From Bacteriovorax sp. PP10 (GTDB lineage: Bacteria; Bdellovibrionota; Bacteriovoracia; Bacteriovoracales; Bacteriovoracaceae), in contig NZ_JAYGJQ010000002.1 in NCBI RefSeq assembly GCF_035013165.1, positions 124,001-188,000 on the forward strand: a stretch of DNA of 64,000 bases, given 5' to 3'. The first letter of the stretch is position 1; each line of letters opens with the position of its first letter. The notes below the pieces were generated by a model. That model did not search any database, had not been told where the DNA came from, and worked only from the letters and a program-made list of their open reading frames with translations. Shown here one piece after another: positions 9,225 through 18,045 of this stretch. A program made the position numbers and the translations under genes.

Positions 9225-10070
9225 TTGCTATACAGCTGGGATTCATGGGTTCATTCAGTTACTGAAGCTGCCTTACCTATCTTAGGAGGGATGATCATTG
9301 TATTGTCTCTCGAATTTTTTATTCAGGGAAAAGACAATAGCTGGAATGTCCTAAAAAAATCTGCAGGAAAAAGTGTAGATATTTTTTCCATACTAATGTT
9401 TATTTTGCGCCTTCATCCTATCTTAATTGATCTCCTTCTTGTCGGTACTTTAGTTAAGTTAAAAGCATGGGCCCATATCAACTCATTGAGTATGTATATG
9501 GATGATAGTTTCATAGCTTCATTTTTTACGATTGCTTTAAGCTTTATCATTTATGACTTCCTTTTATATTGGAGCCATCGCTTAAAACACAATATAGACG
9601 GACTATGGTTTGTTCATCGTTTTCACCACTCATCATCAGATTTAAACGCCTTCTCATTTATCCGTGTTCATACATTAGATTATCCTTTCAGGGCCATCAG
9701 TGTTGCAATTCCAATGCTGTTTATAGCAGGACCCAGTTTTGGTAACTTAATATGGTTGTGGTTTGCAGAAACGATTATTGATATTCTTTCGCATAGCCGT
9801 TTAAATACCGGATATAAGTTTTTGGGAAAAATCTTTGTAAGCCCAAGATTCCATCGTCGCCATCACGATATTGATGATCATTATTGTAACTATGGTCTCA
9901 TCTTTTCGTTCTGGGATAGAATATTTGGTACTTATAAAGACGAGAGTGACGCTTTTGCAAGGCAAACAGGCTCTCACGAATTGTCTGACTCAGGTAACGT
10001 TGCTAAAATTTATTTTAATGAGTATGTTCATCTTGGTAAATGGTGCCTTTCTAAAGTGGTAAGAAAATAA
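9225..10070 (+). CDS. Sterol desaturase / fatty acid hydroxylase superfamily membrane protein
   Basis: A 281-residue integral membrane di-iron oxygenase. It has the three histidine boxes of the superfamily: HRLKH (118-122), HRFHH (131-135) and FHRRHH (209-214), plus His190, within several hydrophobic helices. The start is a TTG at 9225, two bases after the preceding stop, with AAGGA upstream. Family members hydroxylate or desaturate lipids (sterols, fatty acyl chains, alkylglycerols) at the inner membrane. No sterol gene is nearby, so a lipid or acyl substrate is more likely than a sterol. The next gene starts with no gap, so it is co-translated with the radical SAM gene. Confidence 0.85.
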   Translation: MLYSWDSWVHSVTEAALPILGGMIIVLSLEFFIQGKDNSWNVLKKSAGKSVDIFSILMFILRLHPILIDLLLVGTLVKLKAWAHINSLSMYMDDSFIASFFTIALSFIIYDFLLYWSHRLKHNIDGLWFVHRFHHSSSDLNAFSFIRVHTLDYPFRAISVAIPMLFIAGPSFGNLIWLWFAETIIDILSHSRLNTGYKFLGKIFVSPRFHRRHHDIDDHYCNYGLIFSFWDRIFGTYKDESDAFARQTGSHELSDSGNVAKIYFNEYVHLGKWCLSKVVRK

Positions 10071-11417
10071 ATGACTGAAAAATTTTGTCCATTACCATGG
10101 ATTATTCAGGCCATCAGGAATGATGGAAATATTCGTGCTTGTAGTAATTCTCATTCATCTATATCAAAAGGCCTTTTACATAAAGCAGATGGCTCAGTTT
10201 ACAACGCCGGCGTTGATAATTTAGCTGAAGCCTTTAATAGTGAAGATTTAAAATCTCTTCGCTTAAGTATGCTGGAAAACAAAACCAATCCCATTTGTGC
10301 CCGCTGCGATCGTGAAGACGCTCAAGGTGTTCGTAGCAGAAGAAAAGTTGAATCTGAAAACTGGTCACAACAATTTACGATTCAAGATGCCAAGGCCATA
10401 ACAAGTGTTGATGGCACTGTCTCTGCGATGCCGATCTATTTAGATATGCGCTTTGGAAACAAGTGCAATTTGAAATGCAGAAGTTGTAGTCCCACTGATT
10501 CTAATTTTTGGTATGAAGATCATGCTGAACTTTGGGGACAAACATCTTTCAATGATGGAAATAAGAAAATCAATCTCATTCGTGAAGGCTCAAAGCTTGT
10601 AGAAGATACAGAAATGTATCGTTGGTATGAGAATCCAGGCTTTTGGGATCAAATGTTTCAACGTCTACAAAATGTTGAACAGATTCATACAGTAGGGGGA
10701 GAACCACTACTTATTGATCAGCATTTCACTCTACTGGAAAAATGTATTGAGATGAATATCGCTCATAAAATTACAATTGAGTACAATTCTAATATTACCG
10801 TGATTCCAGAAAAGGCATGGGCACTTTGGAGCCATTTTAAGAGAATCAATATCGGTGCAAGTATAGATGGTGTTGGACGAGTGAATGATTACATCAGGCA
10901 CCCAAGTAGATTTGAAAATATTTTCAATAATCTAAAAAAGATAGACCAATCACCTGATAATATTTTTTGTTGGATTGCTACGACTGTTCAAGTTTACAAT
11001 GCTCATCATCTGCCAGAGCTAATGAAGTGGGTTGTAAAAAATAAGTTTAATAAAGTTCAACGTTTTTTAGGAATGCCAATTCTTAATTGCCATCCACTTC
11101 ATAATCCACAATTTTTAAGTACAAAGATTTTTCCAACACCAGTAAAAGAATGGATTAGCGAACTATACGCTGAGTGCAATATTTGGATGGAAGAGAATGC
11201 TCATTTATACCTGGAAAAAGAATGGGCAGAAGCGACTGTTCTGCATGTAAAAGAAATTCTTTCTGCTTATGAAGCTCATATGCAATCAGAAGATCTATCG
11301 AACTTGCTTCCTAAATTTATGACTTATACAAGAGGTCTTGATTCGATCAGAAAGGAATCATTTGAGCATTCAATTCCTGAGCTATGGGAAAAATTGAAAC
11401 CTTATACTCTTCCCTGA
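10071..11417 (+). CDS. Twitch-domain radical SAM protein
   Basis: A 448-residue protein with the N-terminal twitch-type cysteines (Cys6 in FCPLPW, Cys24, Cys76, Cys79) before the radical SAM core cluster Cys132, Cys136 and Cys139 (CNLKCRSC). The SAM motif is VGGEPL. It is the longest of the twitch proteins in this window. It is the last gene of the co-directional FG-GAP group and starts directly at the stop of the fatty-acid-hydroxylase gene. Its 3' end overlaps by 16 bases the convergent PLP-dependent gene. A radical SAM enzyme next to a paralog of that PLP protein also occurs at the left edge, which suggests a functional pair. The substrate is unknown. Confidence 0.85.
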   Translation: MTEKFCPLPWIIQAIRNDGNIRACSNSHSSISKGLLHKADGSVYNAGVDNLAEAFNSEDLKSLRLSMLENKTNPICARCDREDAQGVRSRRKVESENWSQQFTIQDAKAITSVDGTVSAMPIYLDMRFGNKCNLKCRSCSPTDSNFWYEDHAELWGQTSFNDGNKKINLIREGSKLVEDTEMYRWYENPGFWDQMFQRLQNVEQIHTVGGEPLLIDQHFTLLEKCIEMNIAHKITIEYNSNITVIPEKAWALWSHFKRINIGASIDGVGRVNDYIRHPSRFENIFNNLKKIDQSPDNIFCWIATTVQVYNAHHLPELMKWVVKNKFNKVQRFLGMPILNCHPLHNPQFLSTKIFPTPVKEWISELYAECNIWMEENAHLYLEKEWAEATVLHVKEILSAYEAHMQSEDLSNLLPKFMTYTRGLDSIRKESFEHSIPELWEKLKPYTLP

Positions 11418-12343
11418 CTTCTAGATTTTACTGCGTGCTTTAGTCCAATTCTGCAATACTTCTCATCAATCAAGAATTCCCCAGGCCATTCTTCAATCTT
11501 TCCCAATCCAATATGCATACACGGAGTAGGAGTGATTCCCAGGTCTTTGCAGACACTTTCTTGATGTTTTAAAAATTTATTAGCTATATGGTCAGGCCCA
11601 AATTTTTTCATCATATAAAGACCGATACGGGCCGTAAGAAGAACATTATGTTTGAACTTATTTTGTTGATCGATAGGATAGAGGTCAGATGTTTTTGAAA
11701 AACGTATCCCTGAGCGCATATCGCCCATGCCTAGACCTTTTGTAAGGCTAAAGCATACTTCTGTAATCGCTGGGTGGGAAAGATCGACATTAACGCCAGA
11801 GCAAGTCCCAAAGAATGCACAATCAACAATGACTGGAACATTATTTTTATGAGCATGATTTAGTAAGCTAAAAAACTCAGGATGAACATCACCAGTACTA
11901 CAAAATGGTGTAGAAACAATAACCCAATCATTTTCTTTAATAGGCCCGTCTTCTATGAATACGAAGTTAGTACAAATTCTTTTGTGATAGGCATACTCAC
12001 CACGATAAATGCGAAGTCTTCTTTCTTTATATCGAAAATAAGCTTCGTCAAAACATTGAGTAGTTCCGTTAATTAAAGTGCGAAAAGGGAAGTGATCAAG
12101 ACCGGTGAACTTATTCTTTTCACTCGAAGCAATCCATTTAGGATAGAAGTCTACATACTCGTCCTGACAATCTAGTGGACGTCCTTCTTCTTCAAACCAT
12201 TCACGCCAAGGAAGATCACGAAGGGCCTTAACGAATTCAAAATCGTAAACGGCTTCGGTTCTATTGCTGACTAGGGATTTGAGAGAGTTTTCCATTTGGA
12301 GATTGTAATTCATAAGTTTTAATTTAGAAACTGACTGAAGCAC
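11402..12343 (-). CDS. PLP-dependent aminotransferase-like protein
   Basis: A 313-residue paralog of the truncated gene at the left edge. The probable Schiff-base lysine is Lys202 in SLTKGLG, and the cofactor aspartate is Asp174 in IVDCAFFG. The tyrosine that follows the aspartate in its paralog is phenylalanine here. The protein is shorter than typical class I or V aminotransferases (about 380-420), so the small domain may be reduced. The GTG at 12343 is the longest start; ATG codons 10 and 16 codons later are alternatives, and none has a strong ribosome site. It converges on the radical SAM gene with a 16-base overlap. The fold assignment is fairly sure; the reaction is not. Confidence 0.65.
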   Translation of the reverse strand: MLQSVSKLKLMNYNLQMENSLKSLVSNRTEAVYDFEFVKALRDLPWREWFEEEGRPLDCQDEYVDFYPKWIASSEKNKFTGLDHFPFRTLINGTTQCFDEAYFRYKERRLRIYRGEYAYHKRICTNFVFIEDGPIKENDWVIVSTPFCSTGDVHPEFFSLLNHAHKNNVPVIVDCAFFGTCSGVNVDLSHPAITEVCFSLTKGLGMGDMRSGIRFSKTSDLYPIDQQNKFKHNVLLTARIGLYMMKKFGPDHIANKFLKHQESVCKDLGITPTPCMHIGLGKIEEWPGEFLIDEKYCRIGLKHAVKSRSQGRV

Positions 12344-12429
12344 TTTTTAGTTTCTTTCATTAACTTATCATTTACTTACATTTGCTTGTGGATTTTTTGG
12401 ATGGGCCTAAGCTTTTATGAGAGGTAGTT

Positions 12430-12780
12430 ATGATTAAGACTTTATTCGCTGGTGCTTGTTTATTCCTTTCTTTTAATGCGTTTTCATTCGATTGCACAGC
12501 GATTGATAGGTATGTTGAAAAGGGTGAACATCATGAATCGAAAGCGGCTTTAGTTTTTACGCTTGAAAATGAGCATACCTTAAAAATGGAAGTTGAGCAT
12601 AAAGGGCAGTTCTATTTTGTTACTTATAATAAAGAAGATGATGATGCTCTTCTTCAGATTGTGAATTCGGCCGATGATACGAAAGGGATTGTTGTTCGTG
12701 CGTCTTTTAATAAGTATGGGATTATGTCTGTGTCGAGTGTTGATGGGCAGGTGGTTCATCGTATGGAATGCTTTAAATAA
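12430..12780 (+). CDS. Small exported protein of unknown function
   Basis: A 116-residue protein with a signal peptide (residues 1-20, FNAFSFDC) and two cysteines in the mature part (near the N-terminus and Cys114) that could form a disulfide. The mature region alternates charged and hydrophobic residues in a beta-rich pattern and resembles no family I recognise. GAGAGG lies upstream of the ATG at good spacing. It appears monocistronic, between the PLP-dependent gene and ung. Confidence 0.65.
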   Translation: MIKTLFAGACLFLSFNAFSFDCTAIDRYVEKGEHHESKAALVFTLENEHTLKMEVEHKGQFYFVTYNKEDDDALLQIVNSADDTKGIVVRASFNKYGIMSVSSVDGQVVHRMECFK

Positions 12781-12866
12781 GTAGTTTTTTAAGCTGTAAT
12801 ATTTGAACTTATAAAAAAGTTAAATTAAAAATAGACTATTTATTATTATACAAATAATTATGTATT

Positions 12867-13547
12867 ATGAAATTATCACAATACCTCCAAGACCCATCAT
12901 GGCTTGAAGTCCTAAAAGACGAATTCAAAAAACCGTACTTTAAAGACTTAGAACAAACTCTATCCCAAGCCTACGCCGAAGAAACAGTCTACCCACCCAA
13001 AGAAGACTTATTCTCCGCCCTAAACCTAACTCCATTCTCAAAAGTAAAAGTCGTCATCCTTGGCCAAGACCCATACCACGGACCAAACCAAGCAAACGGC
13101 CTAAGCTTCTCCGTCAAAAAAGGAATCCGTATACCACCCTCACTCGTGAACATCTTCAAAGAACTCCACGATGACTTAGGAATCACTCCACCAAAAGACG
13201 GCGACCTCGAAGCATGGGCACGCCAGGGCGTCCTTCTGCTCAATAACCAACTAACAGTTCTAGCAGGCCAACCAATGTCCCACAAAGACATCGGATGGAA
13301 TGAATTCACAGATAAAATCATCGAACTCATCAACGAGAAAAAAGAAAACGTAGTCTTCATCTTATGGGGAAGCCCCGCCCAGAAAAAAGCAAAAGCAGTA
13401 GATACAAGAAGACATCACGTCATCAAATCAGTCCACCCATCTCCACTGTCTTCATACAGAGGCTTTTTCGGAAGCAAACCTTTCTCACAAACTAATAAAT
13501 TTTTAGAATCAAAAAGTATCAAACCAATAAACTGGAAACTAGATTAG
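12867..13547 (+). CDS. ung: Uracil-DNA glycosylase, family 1
   Basis: A 226-residue enzyme that removes uracil from DNA in base excision repair. The water-activating motif GQDPYHGP (66-73, catalytic Asp68), the uracil-binding strand (LLLNNQLTV, 123-131) and the minor-groove loop HPSPLS (190-195, with His190) are intact, and length is normal for the family. Codon choice stands out: many C- and A-ending codons and very few Gs on the coding strand, unlike the preceding accessory genes. The upstream 86 bases are very AT-rich with no convincing promoter. Confidence 0.97.
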   Translation: MKLSQYLQDPSWLEVLKDEFKKPYFKDLEQTLSQAYAEETVYPPKEDLFSALNLTPFSKVKVVILGQDPYHGPNQANGLSFSVKKGIRIPPSLVNIFKELHDDLGITPPKDGDLEAWARQGVLLLNNQLTVLAGQPMSHKDIGWNEFTDKIIELINEKKENVVFILWGSPAQKKAKAVDTRRHHVIKSVHPSPLSSYRGFFGSKPFSQTNKFLESKSIKPINWKLD

Positions 13548-13555
13548 TTAAGACA

Positions 13556-13577
13556 GGCCCCAATGAAATTTGGGGCC
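13556..13577. terminator. Hairpin between convergent genes, possible terminator
   Basis: A perfect eight-base-pair stem (GGCCCCAA and TTGGGGCC) with loop TGAAAT lies 9 bases after the ung stop and 15 bases beyond the stop of the convergent gene. Neither side has a clear T-run, so termination may be weak or Rho-assisted. Confidence 0.5.
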
Positions 13578-13592
13578 CGATATATTCATAAA

Positions 13593-13859
13593 TTATTTCT
13601 TAGCAGCTTTCTTATCTTCTTTAGCTTCCACATCTTTCGCTACCATCAAATAAGACACAGTAACTTTCGAACCAACTTTAAGTTCCCCAGTAACCTTAGT
13701 TCCAGCATCCTTTTGAATTTCCCATTTCTCTTTCCCTTTCTGAACAACAAACGATGAATCGTTAACTTCCAGAACCGGTCCAGTCACTTGGTAAGTTTTA
13801 GGAGCAGCAAATGCGCTCACAGAAGCTAGTAAAAGAGCAGAAGCAATAAATAATTTCAT
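13593..13859 (-). CDS. Small periplasmic protein, possibly single OB-like barrel
   Basis: An 88-residue product with a signal peptide (residues 1-18, SAFA then APKTY). The mature protein is about 55 residues of alternating beta strands (YQVTGPVLEV, SFVVQK, WEIQK, KVTVSYLMV) and a lysine/alanine-rich tail. The pattern resembles small secreted OB-like domains, but this is a shape argument only. It has AAGGAG before the ATG and a strong promoter upstream, so it is likely a well-expressed single gene. Confidence 0.75.
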   Translation of the reverse strand: MKLFIASALLLASVSAFAAPKTYQVTGPVLEVNDSSFVVQKGKEKWEIQKDAGTKVTGELKVGSKVTVSYLMVAKDVEAKEDKKAAKK

Positions 13860-13889
13860 ATAATCTCCTTAAGTTAAGACAATTCTGAA

Positions 13890-13918
13890 AGTATAAAAAA
13901 TGATAAAGGGATTGTAAA
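13890..13918 (-). promoter_or_regulatory. Sigma-70-type promoter for the small periplasmic protein
   Basis: On the minus strand TTTACA (13918-13913), a 17-base spacer and TATACT (13895-13890) give five-of-six matches at each box. The predicted start is near 13883, about 25 bases before the ATG. Confidence 0.65.
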
Positions 13919-13936
13919 AATTATCTAAAACGTACC

Positions 13937-13951
13937 CCAAATCATATTTGG
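13937..13951. promoter_or_regulatory. Inverted repeat upstream of the exported protein gene
   Basis: CCAAAT and ATTTGG are separated by CAT, 15 bases before the next ATG. It may be an operator or a small leader hairpin. No matching -35/-10 pair for the plus strand was found around it. Confidence 0.3.
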
Positions 13952-13966
13952 TGATAGGATGCGCCC

Positions 13967-14644
13967 ATGAAACACCCAATCCTCCTATTAACCCTAATCC
14001 TCCCTTTAAGCGCCTTCGCCACAAGACCAGGCCTTAACGAGTGCAGCCCATTACCGGCCACGAAAAAATACCTCTCTACAGACTTCCACGGCTACCCAAG
14101 AGACGTCGCTTTCGACTGCGTGTACGAATGCAACAAAGACGAAACAATCTATCCAGTTAACGCGATTTCTAAAGTTCACATCAACACAGTCGACGAAGAC
14201 GCGTTAATGACAACATGCCAAGGCGTAGTGGTTAAGAAAACAAAGTGGGGATACGATTTCGATAAAGTTGTACCTTTCTACGCAGCAGATACAAATCTGG
14301 TTGAAATAAAAAAATGGGCCTTTGCTAACGTTGAATTCGATCCAGCAACAAACCCATTAGAAAAAGCAAAACTTCTAAAGCTCAAAGAAGATCTTAATCA
14401 AATAAGTACGTCATACATAATTGCTGGAACAAGTGGTGGGGAAGCGACAAAGTATTTCCTTGAAGCAGGAAAACTTCTAACAGAAATCGCAAAAGGACTT
14501 CCAATGAATACAAAATTATTGGATGAAGTTCTTCAAAAAATTATTGAATCAAAAGGTGAGACTAAAGCTCCTGGAACTTCAGAAGCTTTAGTAGAGATGA
14601 TGCTTTCAAGCGCAGCTTCTTGGCGTATTCCACCACAAAACTAA
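13967..14644 (+). CDS. Exported protein of unknown function
   Basis: A 225-residue protein with an N-terminal signal peptide (residues 1-18, SAFA). Five cysteines lie in the first part of the mature protein (CSPL, DCVYEC, TTCQG), suggesting a disulfide-bonded subdomain of about 80 residues. A helical C-terminal half follows. No family is recognised. The first 200 bases share the C-rich, G-poor coding strand seen in ung. The stop codon interlocks by four bases with that of the convergent helicase gene. Confidence 0.7.
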   Translation: MKHPILLLTLILPLSAFATRPGLNECSPLPATKKYLSTDFHGYPRDVAFDCVYECNKDETIYPVNAISKVHINTVDEDALMTTCQGVVVKKTKWGYDFDKVVPFYAADTNLVEIKKWAFANVEFDPATNPLEKAKLLKLKEDLNQISTSYIIAGTSGGEATKYFLEAGKLLTEIAKGLPMNTKLLDEVLQKIIESKGETKAPGTSEALVEMMLSSAASWRIPPQN

Positions 14645-17600
14645 GAAAACAACATCTCAAAGTCTTTCATCGTTAATCTACCCGAGAACGCCTGATCATC
14701 AGCATCCGAAGATAATAAATCCTGGAATAACTGCTTCTTCTCTTCCTGAAGTTTTAAAACTTTCTCTTCAACCGAGCCCTTAATAATCGGACGATACACC
14801 GTAAGCGTATTCTTCTGCCCAATTCTATGCGCTCTATCGATCGCTTGAGATTCAACTGCCGGGTTCCACCAAGGGTCCATAATGAACACGTAGCTTGCTG
14901 CCGTTAAGTTTAGACCCACACCACCGGCCTTAAGAGAAATAAGGAAGATTGGAGTTTTCCCAGACTGGAACTGATCAACTTGTTCCTGACGTTTATTAAT
15001 ACTCTGGCTTCCATCAATACGAGAGAACTTCCAATGCTTTTCACGGAAGTAATGTTGAATGATATCTAAGTATGTCGTGAACTGAGAAAAGATAATTGCT
15101 TGTTGGTCTTCAGCTAAAATCGTTTCTAACGTTTCCATTAAAAATTCAATCTTAGTCGAATCCATATGCTTAACGTTGTTGTCACCCGAACGGTTCTGCC
15201 ATAGACAGTTCTGTCTTAACTGTAGAAGTCCACGAAGAATCTCTCCGTACTTCGCTGAAGTCGTCGAGTTCTGAATACGTGCACGAATCGACACAATGTT
15301 TTGCTGATAGAATTTATTTTCTTCTTCACTAAGCTCAAGATACACATTGTTCTCAATTTTAGGTGGAAGATCGTGAAGAACCTGAGACTTCGTACGTCTT
15401 AGAATAAACGGAGAAGCAGTTCTTCTGGCAATCCCACGAGTTTTTGTGTTCGATACAGCTCTTACGAACTGTAGATCTCCCCAAATACCAGGAATCGATA
15501 AATCTAGAATGTTATAGAATTCCGAAAGGTCGTTTTCAACCGGCGTACCAGTTAAACACACTCTGAAGTCTGCGTTGATCTTACGAGCAGAGAATGCTCC
15601 TAATGATCGAACGTTTTTCAGGTGCTGAACTTCATCCAGAACCAAAATATCAAAGTTGATATTGGCGAAGACGGCTTCAGATTCTTTTTTCATAACTCCG
15701 TAAGAAGTTAAGATGATTTTTTTATCATGAGGGAATTCACGAGATCCACCGTGATAGATATGCATATCCATCTTCGAGAACTTCTGAATTTCTTTTTCCC
15801 AGTTAAGTAGGATCGTCACCGGACAAACAATTAAAACGCGTTCGATCTTATCGTAGATAGACTGAAGGAAAGTAATGGTCTGAAGTGTCTTACCAAGACC
15901 CATATCATCAGCAAGACAGGCACCAAGCTTATGCTCGTACAAGAATCTTAGCCAATTGTAACCAGTCACCTGGTAAGGACGAAGAACTCCGTTAAGCTCT
16001 TGTGGTAAATCATATGAAGGCATTTCTGTCAGATTAGAAAGCTTTTCGCATAAAGCGATATCTTCTTCTGAAAGGGCCCCTTCAATTCCTAATTTTCTTA
16101 ATTCAAATAATTCGAAGATACGTGCGCGGTTGAAAGGTAAAATGAATTTCTTGAAAGACTGGCTTCCATCGATTTCAGTTTTAGTTTCAGTCGCTTCGAA
16201 CTTAGTGTATTTCTGCATAAAACGAATCAGGTCTTTTTGTTCCTTCGATAGAAGGATCAGACCTTTTTTCGTAATAACCATTCCGGCCTCAAGATCGGCT
16301 TCCTGGATTACTGCTAAATCCTCTTCGTCGATGTTTAGCTCAAGATCAAACCATTTAGTGCTTGATGAGCGACGCTCGAAACGAATGCGTGAGTTCCACT
16401 TAGAAATCTCATGGCGGTCGTAATAGATTTCAATTCCAAGAATTGAAACTGCTCTATGGAATTCAGTCAAACCTGCAAAGACAACTGCTGGCTGAACATC
16501 ATACTTAATTTTCTTCTCGTCTTGATCAAGGTGAGCGTATCTGAAGAACTGGTCTCCAAAATGCTGGATCATTGAAAGGAAGAGTTCGCGGATCAGTTGG
16601 TTGTCATATAAACAAACTAGTTTATTAGTTTGATCGTAAAGAATTGTATCGCGATTTTTTTGAACTTCAGCAAGAAGACTTTGAGTCTTAACTTTTCTGT
16701 TAGCTGAAACGATGAACTTTTTATAGTTATCATTGTGCCCAATCACGCTGTCTTTTACGGCAACGACGAAATCGTAAGCTTCCTGTTTCTTTTTAAAGTG
16801 AGAAAGGATTCCGTGATTGAAAGTGAAATAAGACATGAACTCATTTGGCATAACCAATAGTTCAGACTCATCAAAGAACTCAAGGCTTGCGTGAAGCAGA
16901 CCTTTTTTCTCAGCAGGAGCTAATGTCACACGACACTTCGGTCTGCTTGATCTGATTTCTTCAAGAGGAGTTCCTTCAATGAACACTTCTACGTGGTTCA
17001 TTAAATCAAGTTCTTGAATGTTGCTTAAAATATCATTGATCGTGTAGCTGAAAAGATTAAGACGAATTCTTTGTACCAGGATTTTTAAATCACTAGGCAC
17101 ATGGAGAACAGTTCCGTCTTTCCAGTTGAACAGATATAAGTTTTCAAAAAGAGAAACTTCAGCAATCGCTTTTTCTCCTCCCGGAGGATGGTATCTAAAG
17201 CGTACTTTTTCTTCGTGGAATAAATGGATTTGTAATTTCCCGCGGAAAGTTTCCGGCATTGGGAAAGGAACAACTTTTTTAGTGTGAAGTAAGTATTGTA
17301 GAGCAGAGTAGGTAGGAGCAGCGGGAGCACCAATTAACTGGTGAGGACCGTTGATGATCGTTCCGTACTCAGCAACGTTTACACCAAAACTAGAATTGAT
17401 AACGATTGGTGGTAATCCACTCTCATCGTTTTCTGAAGGTGCATCACCTTGTTCTTCTAAATATTGTTGAACTTGATAAGTGATAAATAAAGCGACAACG
17501 TGAGCGCAGTGAGCTTTTTCTTTCCAATGGTGACAATCACAATTAGAAGAAAAAGGTCCTTCCTCTGTTCCTTCAAGGCGTTTTTTGTAAACGATCTTGG

Positions 17601-17793
17601 TTTCATGGGCGCGGTCATCGCGGACGATACCACTGACAATGTAATAAGTTTCTGCGCTTCCTTTTTTAAAAGAAATTGATACGCGAGAAAGCTTAAAAAA
17701 TTTCAGACCATTTTGAATAAGTGCTGGAGTAAAAAAGCGCTTACATTCATCAGTTATTTTTTCAGGGATATTCCAAGTACGTTGTTCGCTCAT
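14641..17793 (-). CDS. SWIM zinc finger plus SNF2-family helicase
   Basis: A 1050-residue protein of the bacterial SNF2/Swi2 type. A SWIM zinc finger is at Cys85, Cys87, Cys96 and His98. A long middle region leads to the two RecA-like domains: Walker A DDMGLGKT, Walker B LDEVQHL (DEVQ in place of the common DEAH/DEAQ), motif III LTGTPVEN, motif V GGVGLNLT and motif VI QAIDRAHRIGQ. Such ATPases translocate on double-stranded DNA and remodel protein-DNA complexes in transcription or repair; the bacterial role is not well defined. A TATAAT sequence (17828-17823) lies 30 bases before the start, without a clear -35 box. Confidence 0.92.
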   Translation of the reverse strand: MSEQRTWNIPEKITDECKRFFTPALIQNGLKFFKLSRVSISFKKGSAETYYIVSGIVRDDRAHETKIVYKKRLEGTEEGPFSSNCDCHHWKEKAHCAHVVALFITYQVQQYLEEQGDAPSENDESGLPPIVINSSFGVNVAEYGTIINGPHQLIGAPAAPTYSALQYLLHTKKVVPFPMPETFRGKLQIHLFHEEKVRFRYHPPGGEKAIAEVSLFENLYLFNWKDGTVLHVPSDLKILVQRIRLNLFSYTINDILSNIQELDLMNHVEVFIEGTPLEEIRSSRPKCRVTLAPAEKKGLLHASLEFFDESELLVMPNEFMSYFTFNHGILSHFKKKQEAYDFVVAVKDSVIGHNDNYKKFIVSANRKVKTQSLLAEVQKNRDTILYDQTNKLVCLYDNQLIRELFLSMIQHFGDQFFRYAHLDQDEKKIKYDVQPAVVFAGLTEFHRAVSILGIEIYYDRHEISKWNSRIRFERRSSSTKWFDLELNIDEEDLAVIQEADLEAGMVITKKGLILLSKEQKDLIRFMQKYTKFEATETKTEIDGSQSFKKFILPFNRARIFELFELRKLGIEGALSEEDIALCEKLSNLTEMPSYDLPQELNGVLRPYQVTGYNWLRFLYEHKLGACLADDMGLGKTLQTITFLQSIYDKIERVLIVCPVTILLNWEKEIQKFSKMDMHIYHGGSREFPHDKKIILTSYGVMKKESEAVFANINFDILVLDEVQHLKNVRSLGAFSARKINADFRVCLTGTPVENDLSEFYNILDLSIPGIWGDLQFVRAVSNTKTRGIARRTASPFILRRTKSQVLHDLPPKIENNVYLELSEEENKFYQQNIVSIRARIQNSTTSAKYGEILRGLLQLRQNCLWQNRSGDNNVKHMDSTKIEFLMETLETILAEDQQAIIFSQFTTYLDIIQHYFREKHWKFSRIDGSQSINKRQEQVDQFQSGKTPIFLISLKAGGVGLNLTAASYVFIMDPWWNPAVESQAIDRAHRIGQKNTLTVYRPIIKGSVEEKVLKLQEEKKQLFQDLLSSDADDQAFSGRLTMKDFEMLFS

Positions 17794-18045
17794 GTGTCTC
17801 TTTGGTTTTAGATCAAGGAGATATTATACGCTATTTTAGAGCAATCGTGGCCTATTATATTTGATGTATATTAGAGTGCCTTCATAAGATTTCTCTTGAC
17901 AAAAATCTTAGTTTTATGCTGGGGAAATTAGATAAAAAGAGATGAAATCAAAGTAGATTTTTACTTAAATTTGAGCGTAAAAATGAATTAATCAAGTAAT
18001 GTCTCGCGCATTTAAGTTTCCTGTATTTTTACATATGTATTGTTT

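Noticed and set aside
9225-10070. Sterol biosynthesis gene
   Set aside because: The histidine boxes only place it in the broad hydroxylase/desaturase superfamily, and no squalene or sterol gene is in the window.
17895-17900. TTGACA as a promoter for the histidine kinase gene
   Set aside because: No -10-like box lies 16-18 bases downstream; the nearest candidate gives a 13-base spacer.
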